Origin: Acorus gramineus
Lineage: Eukaryota > Streptophyta > Magnoliopsida > Acorales > Acoraceae
Length of the DNA stretch: 64,000 nt
Direction of reading: 5' to 3'
NCBI GenBank assembly: GCA_030737835.1
Contig: JAUJYN010000016.1
Location: 2,621,747 to 2,685,746 of the forward strand
The translations under genes and the position numbers were made by a program. The notes under the pieces were generated by a model. The model had not been told where the DNA came from and did not search any database. It worked only from the letters and a program-made list of their open reading frames with translations. Shown here piece by piece: positions 21,587 to 33,230 of this stretch (position 1 is its first letter; every line of letters starts with the position of its first letter).

Positions 21587-24500
21587 TGTCACGCCCCAGG
21601 GCGGCCGTCCCCGGGACGCGGCAAGTGTATATATGATATCAGTAACAAGAGTTCAATAATATACCACAAACAACAACTAAAATGACAACACAGATAAAAG
21701 CAGGGCTGACATAATATATACACCAAATGCGGAAGCTAAAAGACTGAGTCTGTAGTCAAAACATACTACAGACTCGATACATAATCATAAGTCCTGTGAG
21801 AGCCAACATGTCCAAATATATACACAAATACAATCCATACAACATCCACTAGGTGCCTAAGCACAGATATATACATATGTCACGCCCCGGGCGTCCCCGA
21901 GACGCGGCAAGTGTATATATAATATCAGAATCTACACAGGAGGTCAATAATATCATACACAAGCAGCCAAAATGACACACAGACAACAAAAGCAAGGCTG
22001 ACAGGATATATACACCAAATGCGGATAACTAAGACTGAATCTGTAATCAAAACACACTACAGACTCCATACATAATCACATGTCCTGTGAGAGCCAATAT
22101 ACATACAAAGACATCCAAATACAACCAAACGCGTGCCCAAGCACGGAAAATAATACATACTGGTACAAGGGATGCTGATAGTCTCTGCAACTCGCGGGAC
22201 GTGGCGCTACTCCGCTACTGATGAAGTCCCTCGGGGAGCTCCTCCTCTGGATCCGACTCAGATGACACTGTAGAGAAAATATTGTGCGAGGGGTGAGCCA
22301 CACGCTCAGTGAACGGCACAACCCATGCATCACAGACAATATTGGCCACAACCAGATAAACCTTAACATCCACAACCACATTTACCATAGCCACCAATAA
22401 TCAACAATTCCTCAACTAGTGGGTCGCTACCGCCAACCCACTACACCCTCACCCTCACCCTCAATGGGTGACCAAGGATATTGGGACTAATCAACACAAA
22501 ACCAGCGGGTCGCTTCCGCCAACCCGCTACACCCTCACCCTCACCCTCACCCTCAATGGGTGACCAAGGATATTGGGACTTACTACACCAATCCAGCAGG
22601 TCGCTATCGCCAACCTACTACACCCTCACCCTCACCCCTCAACAGGAGTGACATAGGATATTGGGACTGACAATCATCCATAGACAAATCCAGCGGGTCG
22701 CTCATCGCCAACCCACTACACCCTCACCCTCACCCTACAACGGGTGACATAGGCTCTTGGGACTGATTAGGCTGTTGGTCACCCTTGGTCCACCGATAGT
22801 CTCTCCTCACTCCGTAGGTCGTTTGGCCACTCCCACGTTCAGCACAGTCCTTCACCAAATCAGGAGGCGCCTACTACTGGGAGCCCCTGCACGGGACAAC
22901 CTGTCTAACGCTGAGATAGTCTCTAAAGGATCCAATGAAGGGAACAGAACAGCCTATCCATCGCATATGATCCACTCGGATCCGCAGACAACACATCATA
23001 ACAACACTAATGTTTTGAATTCCTCAGAACCCACCAGGGCGCATAACTACGATGCGGGGAACATGCATAAGGTTATAACAAGGTGGAATATCGTTGGGGA
23101 AAGAAACTCGGGAGGGCAGCGTGAGTTCCCGTTATAGGACACCCCGACAACCAAACAAGGAACACGGTGTACCCTAACCCGGGTCTCACCGCTGTCCTCG
23201 CAAGGCCCCTCCCCTATAATATTCACTATAACATGCATTTTAACATTTACTAGCATTTAATTTAATAAATAAACTAGTAGGGCACATGCATCGGCCGGGC
23301 TTCCTAACATGGAACCAGGGGACATGCTGCATGGCTCATACACAAACCCTAAGGGTGCAAGTCCCTAACATGCAAAGTCTAGGGTAACATGCATTCTACA
23401 ATTTAATCATGCTCGCATGATATACACATTACAATATGTCAATATTTATCCATGGTGCCCCAGGAGATGTCGGTATACGCCCAAGTGCGTATAACACCTC
23501 TCTACTGGGTTGGATTGTCCCACTCACCGGTATCTGTGTCGTCGCGCGACCGTCCGTCTAGATCTGCAAGACAGACATTCAACAAGGTGAGAACAATGCT
23601 TAAATTACCCCAAAAATACTCTAAAATACCCAACACTCGGATAAACGTACATACGGCCCGTACGCACGTGTATCCGAGCATCCCGACTCACTCCCGAACC
23701 CACCGGGCAGCCGCACGCACGGCCACCCGCCCCGGGCGCACTGCCGAGCCCAGCCCGCACACCCGGACACCACCGGCGCACTGTCGCACGCCTGCCCGCG
23801 CGCCCCGACGCACTGCCGCACGCACGCGCACCCTCGCGCGCGCCCGCGCGCACCGCGCGTCCAGCCCAGCGCGCCCCCTCGCGCACTGCACGCATGCCCC
23901 AGCACGCGCACGCACTGGCCCCCAGCACCGCGCGCACTGGCCCCCAGCACCGCGCCCAGGCGCATGCCCAGGCGCCCTGCCCAGCACCCAGGCACAGTGC
24001 CCAGGCGCCCTGCCCGCGCGCGCGCACGCCCGCGCGCACTCCCGCGCACACCCCCGCTCGCGCCAGCACCCGCGCGCACCCGCGCACCCGCGCGCACGCA
24101 CCCGCGCGCGACTGCGCGCCACCCGCCAGCGCCCAGCGCCCAGCACCCGCGCCCAGCACCCAGCGCCCAACGCCCGCGCCCAACGCCCAGCACCCAGCGC
24201 CCAGCGCCACCCGCGCGCTCGCCCGCTTGCACGCCCGCGCGCAAGCGCGCGCCCTGCCAGTGGCCCTGCCTGCTGCGCCTGCTGCTGCTGCCTGTGCTGC
24301 TGCCTGCCTGCCAGCCCGAGCTCCCTTACCACCCACCTCCGGCCACCAATGGCCTCCGACCACCACTCCGATGGCCACCCACAGCCACCCAACCCCAAAT
24401 CCATCCCCCTAGCATACATCTATGCAAGAAAAGAGAGGAAAAGAGGCTTACCAAGGGGAGGAAGCGAAGTCCGGTTGCTCTCCACGCACCGAAACCTCCC

Positions 24501-27500
24501 TCAAAAGGCTTCTAACGCCCGGATCTACCTCCACCACCGAAATGGCTCAAATCAGGGAAGAAGAGAGGGGGGACGGAGGGGCAAATCTCGCCGGAATTCG
24601 ATGAAATTTTCGTGAGAGGTCTAAAACGGCACCAGGACACCAAATATGCAGTTAGATTTTCAATCGGAGTCCTCTAACTCAGGACGATAGCTAATAGTCC
24701 AAAAATTAGCGGTTCCGATCGAAAACCGAAAAAAACTGCCAGAACGCTCCAACGGTTACCAGCAGGCTAAAAAGTGACACATATATAACAACATACAACT
24801 GAGAGAAGGGTGCTGATGGCCTCAAAACTCGTGGGACGCGGCGCTACTCCTCTACTGGTGTAGTCGCTCGGGAAGCTCCTCCCTCAGAGGCCACTGAAAA
24901 AGATAATATGCGAGGGGTGAGCCACACGCTCAGTGAATAGCACAACCCATGCATACAGTTCATATTAACCACATTTAAATCAAGCCAATAGCCCATAACA
25001 GCATAAACATCACAAATCCGGGGGTTCGTCACATCGCCGAACCGCCATACCCTTACCCTCACCCTCACCCTCAATAGGTGACCTAGGATGTTGGGACTTA
25101 ATGGGTAGATAATCATCCATTCACAATCCTATGGGTCGTCGCATCACCGGCCCACCATACCCTCACCCTCACCTCTCAACAGGTGACCTAGGCTCTTGGG
25201 ACTGACTAGGCTGTTGGTCACTCTCGGTCCACCGATAGTCTCTCCCCACTCCGTAGGTCGTTTGGCCACTTCCACGTTCGGCGCAGTCCTTCTACCAAAG
25301 CAGGAGGCGCCTACTGATGGAAGCCCCTGCACGGGACAACCTTTCTAACGCCGGGGTAGTCTCTACACGGATCCAACGGAGGAAAACAGAACAGCCTATC
25401 CATCGCATATGATCCACTCAGATCCGCTGACAGCACATCTCTACAACTCTAATGTCTTGAATTCCTCAGAATTCCACCAGCGCGCATAACCAGGATGCGG
25501 GGAATTAAATAAGACATAAAAGGGGAAAAGAGACCTTGGGAGGGTAACCTGAGGTCCCGATGTAGGACATCCGACAACCAAACGAGGAACACAGAGTACC
25601 CTAACCCGGGTCTCAATGTTAACCTCGCAAGGCCCCCTATATTCCCAAGGCATGCTAATATATATATCGCAGTTTGCATTTAAATAAATAAATCAAACTA
25701 ATGGGACGCATACTCAGGTCAGGGCTTTCCTAGCATGATAACGGGGTGACATGATACGCGGCTCATGCACAACATCCTAAGGGTGCAAGTCCCTAACATA
25801 CAAGTCTAGGGTGGCATGCATTCTACACACACACATCATGCTTACATGGATTATATCAAAGCAGTTAATACTAACTATGTGCCCCAGGGGAGGACGGTAC
25901 ACGCCCAAAGCATGTAGCGCCTCCCAAACTGGGTTGGGTTGTCCCACTCACCGGAACTCGGGTCGACGCGCGACCGTCCGTCGAGATCTGCAAGACAGGG
26001 TATTACTTGGTAAGTATAAATCCACAAATATCCAAAGATACACAAATAGACACCCAAAATCCCAAATCAAACACCCAACACCCCCGGCAACCACCCGCAC
26101 GGCCGGCAACCACCCGCACGGCCACCCGACCGCCCGGGTGCACCGCCGCGCCTCAGCCCACGCACCCCGCACACCTTGCGCCGGCCCGCGAGCACCCCGC
26201 ACGCCCCCGCGCGCAGCGCCTCGCCCCGCACGCACCCCGCGCGCACCTCCGCCACCTCGCCGCGCCTCGCGAGCACCTCTGCCGCCTCACCGCGCCTCGC
26301 GCGCACCACGGCCGCCTCACCGCGCCCCGCGCGCACCACACTGCCTCGCCGCGCCATCCCGCGCGCACTCCCCTCGGCCACCACCTCGCGCACGCACCAC
26401 CACTGCCCGCACGTCTAGCACCCGCGCGACCAGCTCCTTGCGCACAGACCCGCGCGACCAGCTCCTCGCGCACAGACCCGCGCGACCAGCACCTCGCGCG
26501 CAGCTCGCCACCAGACCCGCGCGCACCCGCGCGCACGCCGCTCGCACACCTCTCCCCGCACCAGCCGCTCGACCAGCCCTTGCACCAGATCCGCGCGCAG
26601 CTGTTCGACCAGCCCCTCGCACCGAGCGCACGCCCGCGCGCACACGCTCGCGCGCACGCGCTCGCGCGCCCAGTCTGCCGCTCCGCCTGCCGCGCCAGCA
26701 CTGCCCCTGCAAGGTGCTCTGCGCCCTGAGCCCCAGCGACCATGCCCAGCACCTCCAGCCCCCAGCCCAGCCAGCAAGCCCACGCCCAGCGCCACCCGGG
26801 TGCGTGCCCGCGCGCACGCCTGCGCGCACGCGCGCGCGCGCCCTGCCAGCAGCTCTGCCTGCTGCGCTGGTGCGGCCTGCACTGCTGCCCTGTCCGAGAC
26901 AGTGGCCCTGCCTGCCGAGCACCTCCAACCACCCCTCCCACGGCTGCCGACCACCTCCGACCACCCCCAACCACCTCCGACGGCCACCCACCGCCGCCGA
27001 CCACCCCTCATACACAAATCCACACTCCTAGCATACATCTATGCAAGAAAAGTGAAGAAAAAGACCTTACCAAGGGGAGGAAGCGAAGTCCGGGTGCTCT
27101 CGGCGCACCGAAACCCTTCTCAACGGCCCTCCTACGCCCCGATCTACCACGGCCCTCGAAACGGACCAAAACAGAGGAGAAAGAGGGGAGGTCGGAGAGG
27201 CTAGAGTCACCGGAAACGGGATTTGAAGGTACCGGGGCCGATCTACACTTCTTAGGTTTTGGGTTTTTGGTTTTGAGGGGTCTAAGGGCCTCAAATGGAA
27301 GAAAAATGAGAAAGAGGAGAGAGGGGAAGGTTGGTAGGGATGATGAATAGTGTTTTCAAAAATTACATCTCACATATTTATAGTGTGCGACTTAAAAACC
27401 AGATACGCCCCGGAACTGTGAAATTTTGGAAACGTTACCGGAATTCGATGAAATTTTCATGAGTGGCTTAAAATGGCACCAAGACACATAATACGCAGTT

Positions 27501-27644
27501 AGATTTTTAATCGGAGTCCTCTAGCTCAGACGATAGCTAACTGTCCGAAATTATGCGGTTCCGATCGAAAAATACAAAAATTTTAAAAAGTGCTAAAATG
27601 CTCCAATGGTTACCAGCAGGCCAAAAAGTGACACATATATAACA
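21587..27644 (-). repeat. 5' LTR of element B (interrupted)
   Basis: The two parts 21587-21877 and 24796-27644 together make about 3140 bp, against 3145 bp for the partner LTR. They are separated by a solo LTR with TSD. The minus-strand TATA-like box CTATAAATA lies at about 27374-27382. The GC-rich core lies at about 26090-26950. Confidence 0.92.
21878..24790 (-). mobile_element. Solo LTR nested in element B's 5' LTR
   Basis: It starts TGTCACGCCCCGGGCG, ends ATATATAACA and is flanked by ACATA on both sides (21873-21877 and 24791-24795). It belongs to the same superfamily but to a divergent subfamily, shared with 44704-47763 and 58746-62239 (for example CAATCCAACCCAGTAGAGAG on the other strand). 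It lacks the roughly 200-bp TATA/leader part seen in the others: similarity jumps at about 24590. Five tandem GAGGGT-containing units occupy 22410-22760. Confidence 0.92.
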
Positions 27645-27649
27645 CTCGA
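27645..27649. repeat. Right TSD of element B (CTCGA)
   Basis: It matches 13492-13496. The bases are part of the interrupted pol reading frame of element A. Confidence 0.93.
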
Positions 27650-28345
27650 AGGTCAGTGGCCGGAGTTTCTAGTCTTTGGACGATGGCAGTCTCCGCCGTT
27701 TTGGATATCGAGAGGGTGAGTGAGGAGGCCAACGAGGCCAAGGCATCGGCGAGGATGTTGCCGGCTCGAGGTGTGAAAATGTGGATCACTCCTTGAAACT
27801 GGCGCAGCAAAATAATAGTCAGTTCTCTATAGGGCTTGAGTTTTGGTCCCTCGTCTGGCACTTCTTCAAAGTTTGGCAAATCACTAAGAGTGAATCTCCA
27901 ACAATCTTTAGATGACGAACTCCAAGAGCTAGGGCTGACTTTAAACCTGCAATCAATGCTTCATACTCCGCAATATTGTTAGTAGCATTAAAAGTAAGTT
28001 GAAAAGTGCGCGGGATGATGACACCTTCAGGGGAGAGCAAGGCGATTCCAATTCCTCTTCCTTTCTGATTGACCGCTCCATCAAAATACAATGTCCATGT
28101 CTTGCGGTCATCTTCCTCAACTAACGCAAACAACTCTTCGTCAGGGAAATCCGTCCTGACAGGCTCATAATTTGACAGTGGGAGGTGAGCAAGGTGGTCA
28201 GCGATGGCTTGTCCTTTGATGGACTTTTGAGTGATATACGTGATGTCAAACTCATTTAGTTGGACCTGCCATTGAGCTAGCCGACCAGTCACTGATGCCT
28301 TCTCAAACAGATACCTTACCGGATCCATCTTTGCTAGATACTTGG
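27650..28345 (-). pseudogene. Element A archaeal-type RNase H (second RNase H)
   Basis: After the RT connection this part contains WTLYFDGAVNQKGRG (first catalytic D), NNIAEYEALIAGL (E), IVGDSLLV (D) and ILADALASLAS (last D). This is the archaeal-like RNase H that distinguishes Tat-lineage elements. It would degrade the RNA strand during reverse transcription. Frameshifts near 28345 and 27865 separate it from RT and split its end. The reading frame is then cut by element B and continues at 13496. Confidence 0.88.
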
Positions 28346-29404
28346 TGCGGAAGGAAATAGTGGCGTAATTTCTGAGAGGCCCACACTAGCGCTAAACATG
28401 TCCTTTCCATGAGTGGGTAGGCCTGCTCATATTCAATTAGAGTTTTGCTCAAATAATAGATAGCCTTTTCCTTCCTTCCTTCTTCATCGTGTTGTGCGAG
28501 CACCGCGCCAACAGCTTCTTCAGTGGCCGCCAGGTAGAGAAGTAGCGGACGTCCAGGGACAGGGGCTGAGAGAACAGGGGGGCTGAGTAAGTATTTCTTA
28601 AGTTCATCAAATGCTTGTTGACACTTGTCATCCCAAATGAATTCAGTCCCTCCTTTCAACAGCTTGTAGAAGGGTTTACACCGTTCAGCATGCTGTGAAA
28701 TGAATCGACGAATAAACTGCAGCCGGCCGATGAGTCCCCTGAGCTCCTTCAAATTTTTCGGAGGGGGCATTTGAGCGATCGCTCTTGCTTTAGATGGATC
28801 AACTTCAATCCCCCTCTTACTTATCATGAATCCCAATAGCTTTCCAGATGACACTCCAAACCTACACTTCTTAGGATTCATTTTCAAACTGAATTTTCTA
28901 CACCTCTCTAGAACCCTTTCAAGTGTCTCTGCATGACCTTCCCGCGTCTTAGATTTGACCAAGATGTCATCCACGTAAACTTCCATTAATTTGTGCATCA
29001 TGTCGTGGAAAATCGAGGTCATGGCGCGCTGGTACGTTGCCCCAGCATTTTTAAGGCCGAAGGGCATTACAACGTAGCAGTAGGTCCCCCAAGGAGCGAT
29101 GAATGATGTCTTCTCCTGATCTTCTTCTGCTAGACGGATCTGATTATAACCCGAGAAACCATCCATAAAGGACAGCATCTCGTGTCCCGCAGTATTGTCA
29201 ACAAGAATGTCAATGTGTGGAAGAGGGAAATCATCTTTCGGGCAAACCCGATTGAGATCTCGGAAGTCTACACACACACGGACTTTGCCATCTTTCTTGC
29301 TTACCGGGACAATGTTGGCTATCCACTTTGGGTACAGCACCACCTCGATAAACATTGCCTGGTGTAGCTTATCCACTTTCTCCTTCACTTTCATGGCCAA
29401 CTTT
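28346..29404 (-). pseudogene. Element A reverse transcriptase and vestigial first RNase H
   Basis: The RT has RVCVDFRDLNRVCPKDDFPL, SFMDGFSGYNQI, VMPFGLKNAGATYQ and the catalytic YVDDIL (about 28961-28980). It is followed by a connection and the usual gypsy RNase H position, where the segment LLLYLAATEEAVGAVLAQ has Ala in place of the first catalytic Asp, so this domain looks inactive. A one-base shift at about 29404 separates it from the upstream frame. Confidence 0.9.
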
Positions 29405-30085
29405 CGGATGGAGTCGCCTTAGTTTCTGCTTTATTGGTTTGGCGTCTGGTTCCAGAACTAGCCTATGCTCAACCAATGAAGGGTCAAGACCAGGCATGTC
29501 TTCGTAAGACCAGGCGAACACATCCGAATAGCTCCTCAACACCTTCTCCAAACTTTCTCGCTCGCTCGGATTTAGTTCCGCACTGATCAAGATGATCTTA
29601 GGATCAGTGGCGGTCCCGAGATTCAACTCCTCCATCCTTTCCTCCTCACTTGCCGTCTGCTCATCAAAGTGCCGAAGGCTTTCTGCGAACCCCTTTGAGA
29701 TCTCCTCTTCTTGCTCTGCTTTATCATCATCGTCACAAATCTCAAATAGCCCCAAGCCGTCATCGAAATCTTCAAGGTCCTCCAAATCAGGTTCTTCGAT
29801 GACAGCTATTGACTCGGATCGTTCTATTCCATGGATTACGTGAATACGTTCCCCGATGTCATCGATAATCCGAGTAGGGATTTGAAATCGTGAAGCCTTG
29901 CCAGGTCCTTGAGACACATGGGGCATTGACGCCTTAGGAGGGTCGACCAAACTCCGCAGTTTGTCCAGAAGATCAGAATTAAAAAGCGAGGGGTGCCAAA
30001 CCACCAAAGCATCATCCTTTATCTCAAACAGGAAACCTAATGTCTTAAGTTGTTCTACATTGTCCATTTTTAGATCCCACCCATC
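29369..30085 (-). pseudogene. Element A pol, segment between candidate intron and RT
   Basis: An open frame begins after the proposed splice acceptor at 30086 with DGWDLKMDN. It contains a long acidic stretch and ends with the conserved pre-RT motif PSERESLEKVLRSYSDVFAW and MPGLDPSLVEHRL, where Ty3/gypsy RTs begin. The frame is lost near 29404, just before the RT palm. Confidence 0.8.
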
Positions 30086-30331
30086 CTTTAAAATTGAGTT
30101 TTTTTTTTTTTTAGCAAGCAAAGGAAGAAGTAAAGCAAAGAAATTTTATGCAAAAGCAGAAATTGATTTTTTTTTAGCAAGCAAAGCAAGAAATAATTCA
30201 AGAAAATTTTATGTACAAGCAGAAATTAACCCCCCTTTTTTTTTTAATATGCAAGATTAGAGTGCGCAGGATCTATATATAACGAAAGACAGGAAAGAAA
30301 TGAACCTTAGATATGGGAAGAGAGTACTTAC
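30086..30331 (-). other. Candidate intron of element A between protease and RT
   Basis: On the minus strand there is a perfect consensus donor CAG|GTAAGT at 30334-30326. A T-rich 246-base body ends in TTTAAAG at 30086. Joining the ends keeps one frame open across the junction, with ILEGAIQ before and DGWDLKMDN after. Ogre elements are known to have an intron between protease and RT. Here it is inferred only, and an in-frame TAA lies about 60 bases upstream of the donor. Confidence 0.5.
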
Positions 30332-30807
30332 CTGAATGGCACCCTCAAGAATAGAGAAAATAGGGTCATCCTTTTGCAAGGTTGAGGGTTGAGTTTACTC
30401 CAATCACCCTAGAGAGTCTTGCTCCCCAATGCTCCCGAACTGCATGAATGGGGCATCTCATCAGCAGAATCCGGGTCTTCAACATAGTATTCTGGCAATT
30501 CATGAGAATCGCCGGGCAATTGTTCATGTGATTCAGAAAATAACTGGTCAAGAGTCTCAATCAGAGAATCAATGTCTTCCTCTGGTGGAACTGAAGAGGA
30601 GGATCCTGATTGGCTCTCAATGGGAGTCAGTTGACTGGATGCGGGTTGTTCTGATCCAGTGCTACGGATAAAATGTTCTTCCAAGCTCCAATCCGTGATG
30701 CCATAGAATGGTCCCCAATCATAGACATCATAAACTGTGAGTGATCCGATGCCCATGTGGTCCGGCCATATGAAGTTGTGGATGATGTCTGTGGTGCCTT
30801 GATTGTA
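30332..30807 (-). pseudogene. Element A post-protease region
   Basis: This follows the G-patch-like motif and an in-frame TAG at about 30805. The frame reads an uncharacterised Ser/Glu-rich sequence (ITDWSLEEHF, PPEEDIDSLIETLDQLF) to a stop at about 30409. A short open stretch in another frame then leads to the candidate splice donor. I do not recognise a domain. Confidence 0.5.
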
Positions 30808-31530
30808 CTATCCCAGACCTTGGCCTCGATGATAACCCATTTGTTCCATGAGCCGCCATCCTGGATTACTGTCAGTTGATGCGCGTGCTTTACCTTTGCC
30901 CAAAGTGCTTACCTGTAGTGCCCCATCACGCGCCCAATCGGGTGGAAACTCTGATATGTGCACGACTGGTTGCTTGCCTTCTCTCCTGGAAGGGCTTTTC
31001 ACTGTTGTGATAGCCTCCGCTTCTTCGGCTTCATACCGGATGCCTCTGACAGCGTCCCCACCTATTGTGATGATCTGTTCTCCGACAGGAAATTTGAGGC
31101 ATTGGTGGAGCGGGGAGGAAACACCTCGGATTGTCGCCAACCATTTTCTTCCCAAGATCATGTTGTAATCAGAGTCCATCTCCAGAACATAGGCTTCAAA
31201 CGTGGTCTTGAGGGGACCGATCTCCAAGCTAAATGAACGGAAGCCCACCACTTGTCGAGCACTCCTGTCATAGGCAAAAATTCACGTATCGGACTCCGCC
31301 AGTGAAGTGATATCACCATTGACGTGCTGGAACGTCTGGAGGGACATGAGGTTGACACCCGCACCAGTATCAACAAGGATTCGATTAACCAATGTTTTCT
31401 CCACCAAGGCGGTGACGCAAAGTGCCGAAATGTTGGTGAGGGGATCACCGATGACTTCCTTGGGCCAGAATGAGATTACAGGGCCCAATCCTTCAGAAAC
31501 TAGCGTAGCTGGCACATTAAAGGCAGAAAT
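30808..31530 (-). pseudogene. Element A retropepsin-like domain 3 and G-patch-like motif
   Basis: The active-site motif LVDTGAGVNLMSL (about 31351-31373) and the later MILGRKWLATIRG flap/ILGR region define an aspartic protease fold. It is followed by HQCLKFPVGEQIITIGGD and, at 30808-30860, a G-patch-like motif GWRLMEQMGYHRGQGLG. Of the three protease-like copies this one best keeps the catalytic Asp and stands next to pol. A frameshift near 31280 splits it. Confidence 0.82.
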
Positions 31531-32075
31531 GTGGCGATCCACCTTGACCTTTTCCAGGAAAGCCCTTATCGCCTCCTGATGGTGTTCTGAAGTTTCGATT
31601 AGCTCCAATATCGAGATCTTGGCTGGGATTTTGCGCAATTGTTCAAGCAAGTCCACCTTATCACCAGCTCTCCCTTCTTCCACTTCCGCTTCTGGATTGG
31701 TCTGTCGGAGAACTTGAGAGGGCATATTGTTGAAGATGCGTCCTGTCCTAGTGGTGTGGAGAACTGCAGTATTGGGACAATGATGCCAGGAGGACAAAAG
31801 TGGCCGGATGGGGCTGAGGCTGCTGGCTCGGATGGGACTCCAGATTGGTAGTGGGTTCATGGAGGGAACCAGACTTCTAGGAGCTGGACGGATGACGCCA
31901 CCTGGTATGATCTGGGGTGGAGGATCGTCCTGAGGCTGATATGCACAGTTCTTTGGCCCAGTATTTAGCTCGCACATTTGACAGTTGAAGAACCTTGACC
32001 AGTCATGGCGGCGTGCCTCCCCCCATATCGAGATGATTTCCCCATTGCTTGGAAAACGCAAGCATTGATGACACG
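31531..32075 (-). pseudogene. Element A linker between protease-like domains 2 and 3
   Basis: It starts with a MRFPSNGEIISIWGE-type segment equivalent to the end of the other two protease copies. A cysteine pair (NCQMCEL), a Pro-rich stretch and a helical region (LLEQLRKIPAKISILELIE, EAIRAFLEKVKVD) follow. The helical part resembles sequence found before the protease in other Ty3/gypsy Gag-Pol proteins. Confidence 0.6.
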
Positions 32076-32480
32076 TAGAAAAGACACCTTCGACATTGTC
32101 AAGCTAGGGCCTCCCAGGGATCATGGAATGAAGCGACTTGATCTTCATAACCTCATAGTCTACAGAGGTACATACTGCCCCCACCTTTAGAACACAAGAG
32201 ATCCTCCCGCATGAAGATTGGCTTGAGCTGTCATATGCGTGGAGAAGGGTTTCTGATGGTTGGAGCTTGGGGAGCCCACGCCGAAGCTTGCGGTAGGTGG
32301 AATGGGTCATGATGTCTACTCCAGCGCCTGTTTCCACGAGGACGTTTCAGAGAATTTTACCGGCAATGGCTACTTTGATCACAAGAGGGCATATGCGTAT
32401 GCCAGGCTCGGCGAGCTCATGAGGAGCGAATGTGATGGAAGGGGAACATGTCAAACAAGTGATCGTGTCATGCTCCTCTG
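32076..32480 (-). pseudogene. Element A retropepsin-like domain 2 (active-site Asp replaced by Glu)
   Basis: The motif LVETGAGVDIMTH (about 32310-32340) aligns with LVDTGAGVNLMSL and YIDTGAGGNIMAY of the neighbours. HAYDSS aligns with EAYDGT and FAYDRS, and MIPGRPSL with IILGRAWL. The catalytic Asp codon is now GAA (Glu), and an in-frame TGA lies just upstream at about 32348. It is probably a dead duplicate. Confidence 0.78.
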
Positions 32481-32642
32481 ATGAGTCTTCTGTTGATGTT
32501 GGGGAGCCAGATGGCTCAAAATCCAAGGAGTCTTCTTCAAGCTCCTCCTCTCGTATTTCTTCTTTCGACTCTTCTTTCATCACCCTTTCTATCCCTCCTT
32601 CTAAGCCAACGGTTAATGCATTAACAGTCCAATTTGGTTCAT

Positions 32643-33230
32643 TCAGTCCCCCCCAAAGGATGTTTTCCCCCCATACGGAGACAATCTTTCCCATAGTGGA
32701 AACCGAAGGCATTGATGACGAGTGGATTGAACAGCTCTGGCATTATTGAGCCACGCCCTCCCAAGAATTATGTTGTGGACACCCCCCTCGAGTTTTACGA
32801 CATGAAAATATACTTCAGTGTGCAACGGGCCTACCAACAAAGGAATTGTAACTGTTCCGACCACCGATCGTCTGGTGCCGTCATATGCTTCTATGAACTC
32901 ATTAGAGGGCTCAAGTTCAGGACGGTCCTCCACATCTTCAAATGAGCAATAAACTCCATATGCCATGATGTTTCCTCCTGCCCCGGTGTCAATATATGTA
33001 TATCTGAAGGGGATTCCTGCTATCTCCACCATGATACGAAGAGGGCGATTACGCATTGCTGGTGGGGCGAGCTCACTCTCGAGGAACACAATAGGTGGCG
33101 GTCCCACCGGGCCATCAACAGTTCCGGTTGATGCTTCTGGTTCTTGAACTGTGCTTGCCAATGTGGACTGATTAGATGGTTCTTGCTGAAGGGCATCTTC
33201 ACCAAATGCCAGTTCTTCCGGCTCTTCCAT
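32643..33230 (-). pseudogene. Element A retropepsin-like domain 1
   Basis: An open 195-residue frame contains PLRIMVEIAGIPFRY, the active site YIDTGAGGNIMAY, EAYDGTRRSVVG and IILGRAWLNNARAV. It ends with a HQCLRFP segment where the frame shifts. It is the first of three consecutive homologous cassettes. The stretch down to 32481 (Glu/Ser-rich) links it to domain 2. Confidence 0.82.

Larger units (their letters stand above)
13497..27644 (-). mobile_element. Element B: Tekay-type chromovirus (Ty3/gypsy), nested in A pol
   Basis: It has paired LTRs of about 3.14 kb (13497-16641 and 21587-27644, the latter containing a 2.9-kb insertion), TG...CA ends and a perfect TSD CTCGA. The PBS is complementary to initiator tRNA-Met and there is a clear PPT. 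The minus-strand genes are gag with CCHC knuckle, protease, RT, RNase H, integrase and a chromodomain-like tail. Without the nested LTR it would be about 11.2 kb. The two LTRs are very similar, so the insertion looks young, yet gag-pol carries several frameshifts. Confidence 0.93.
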
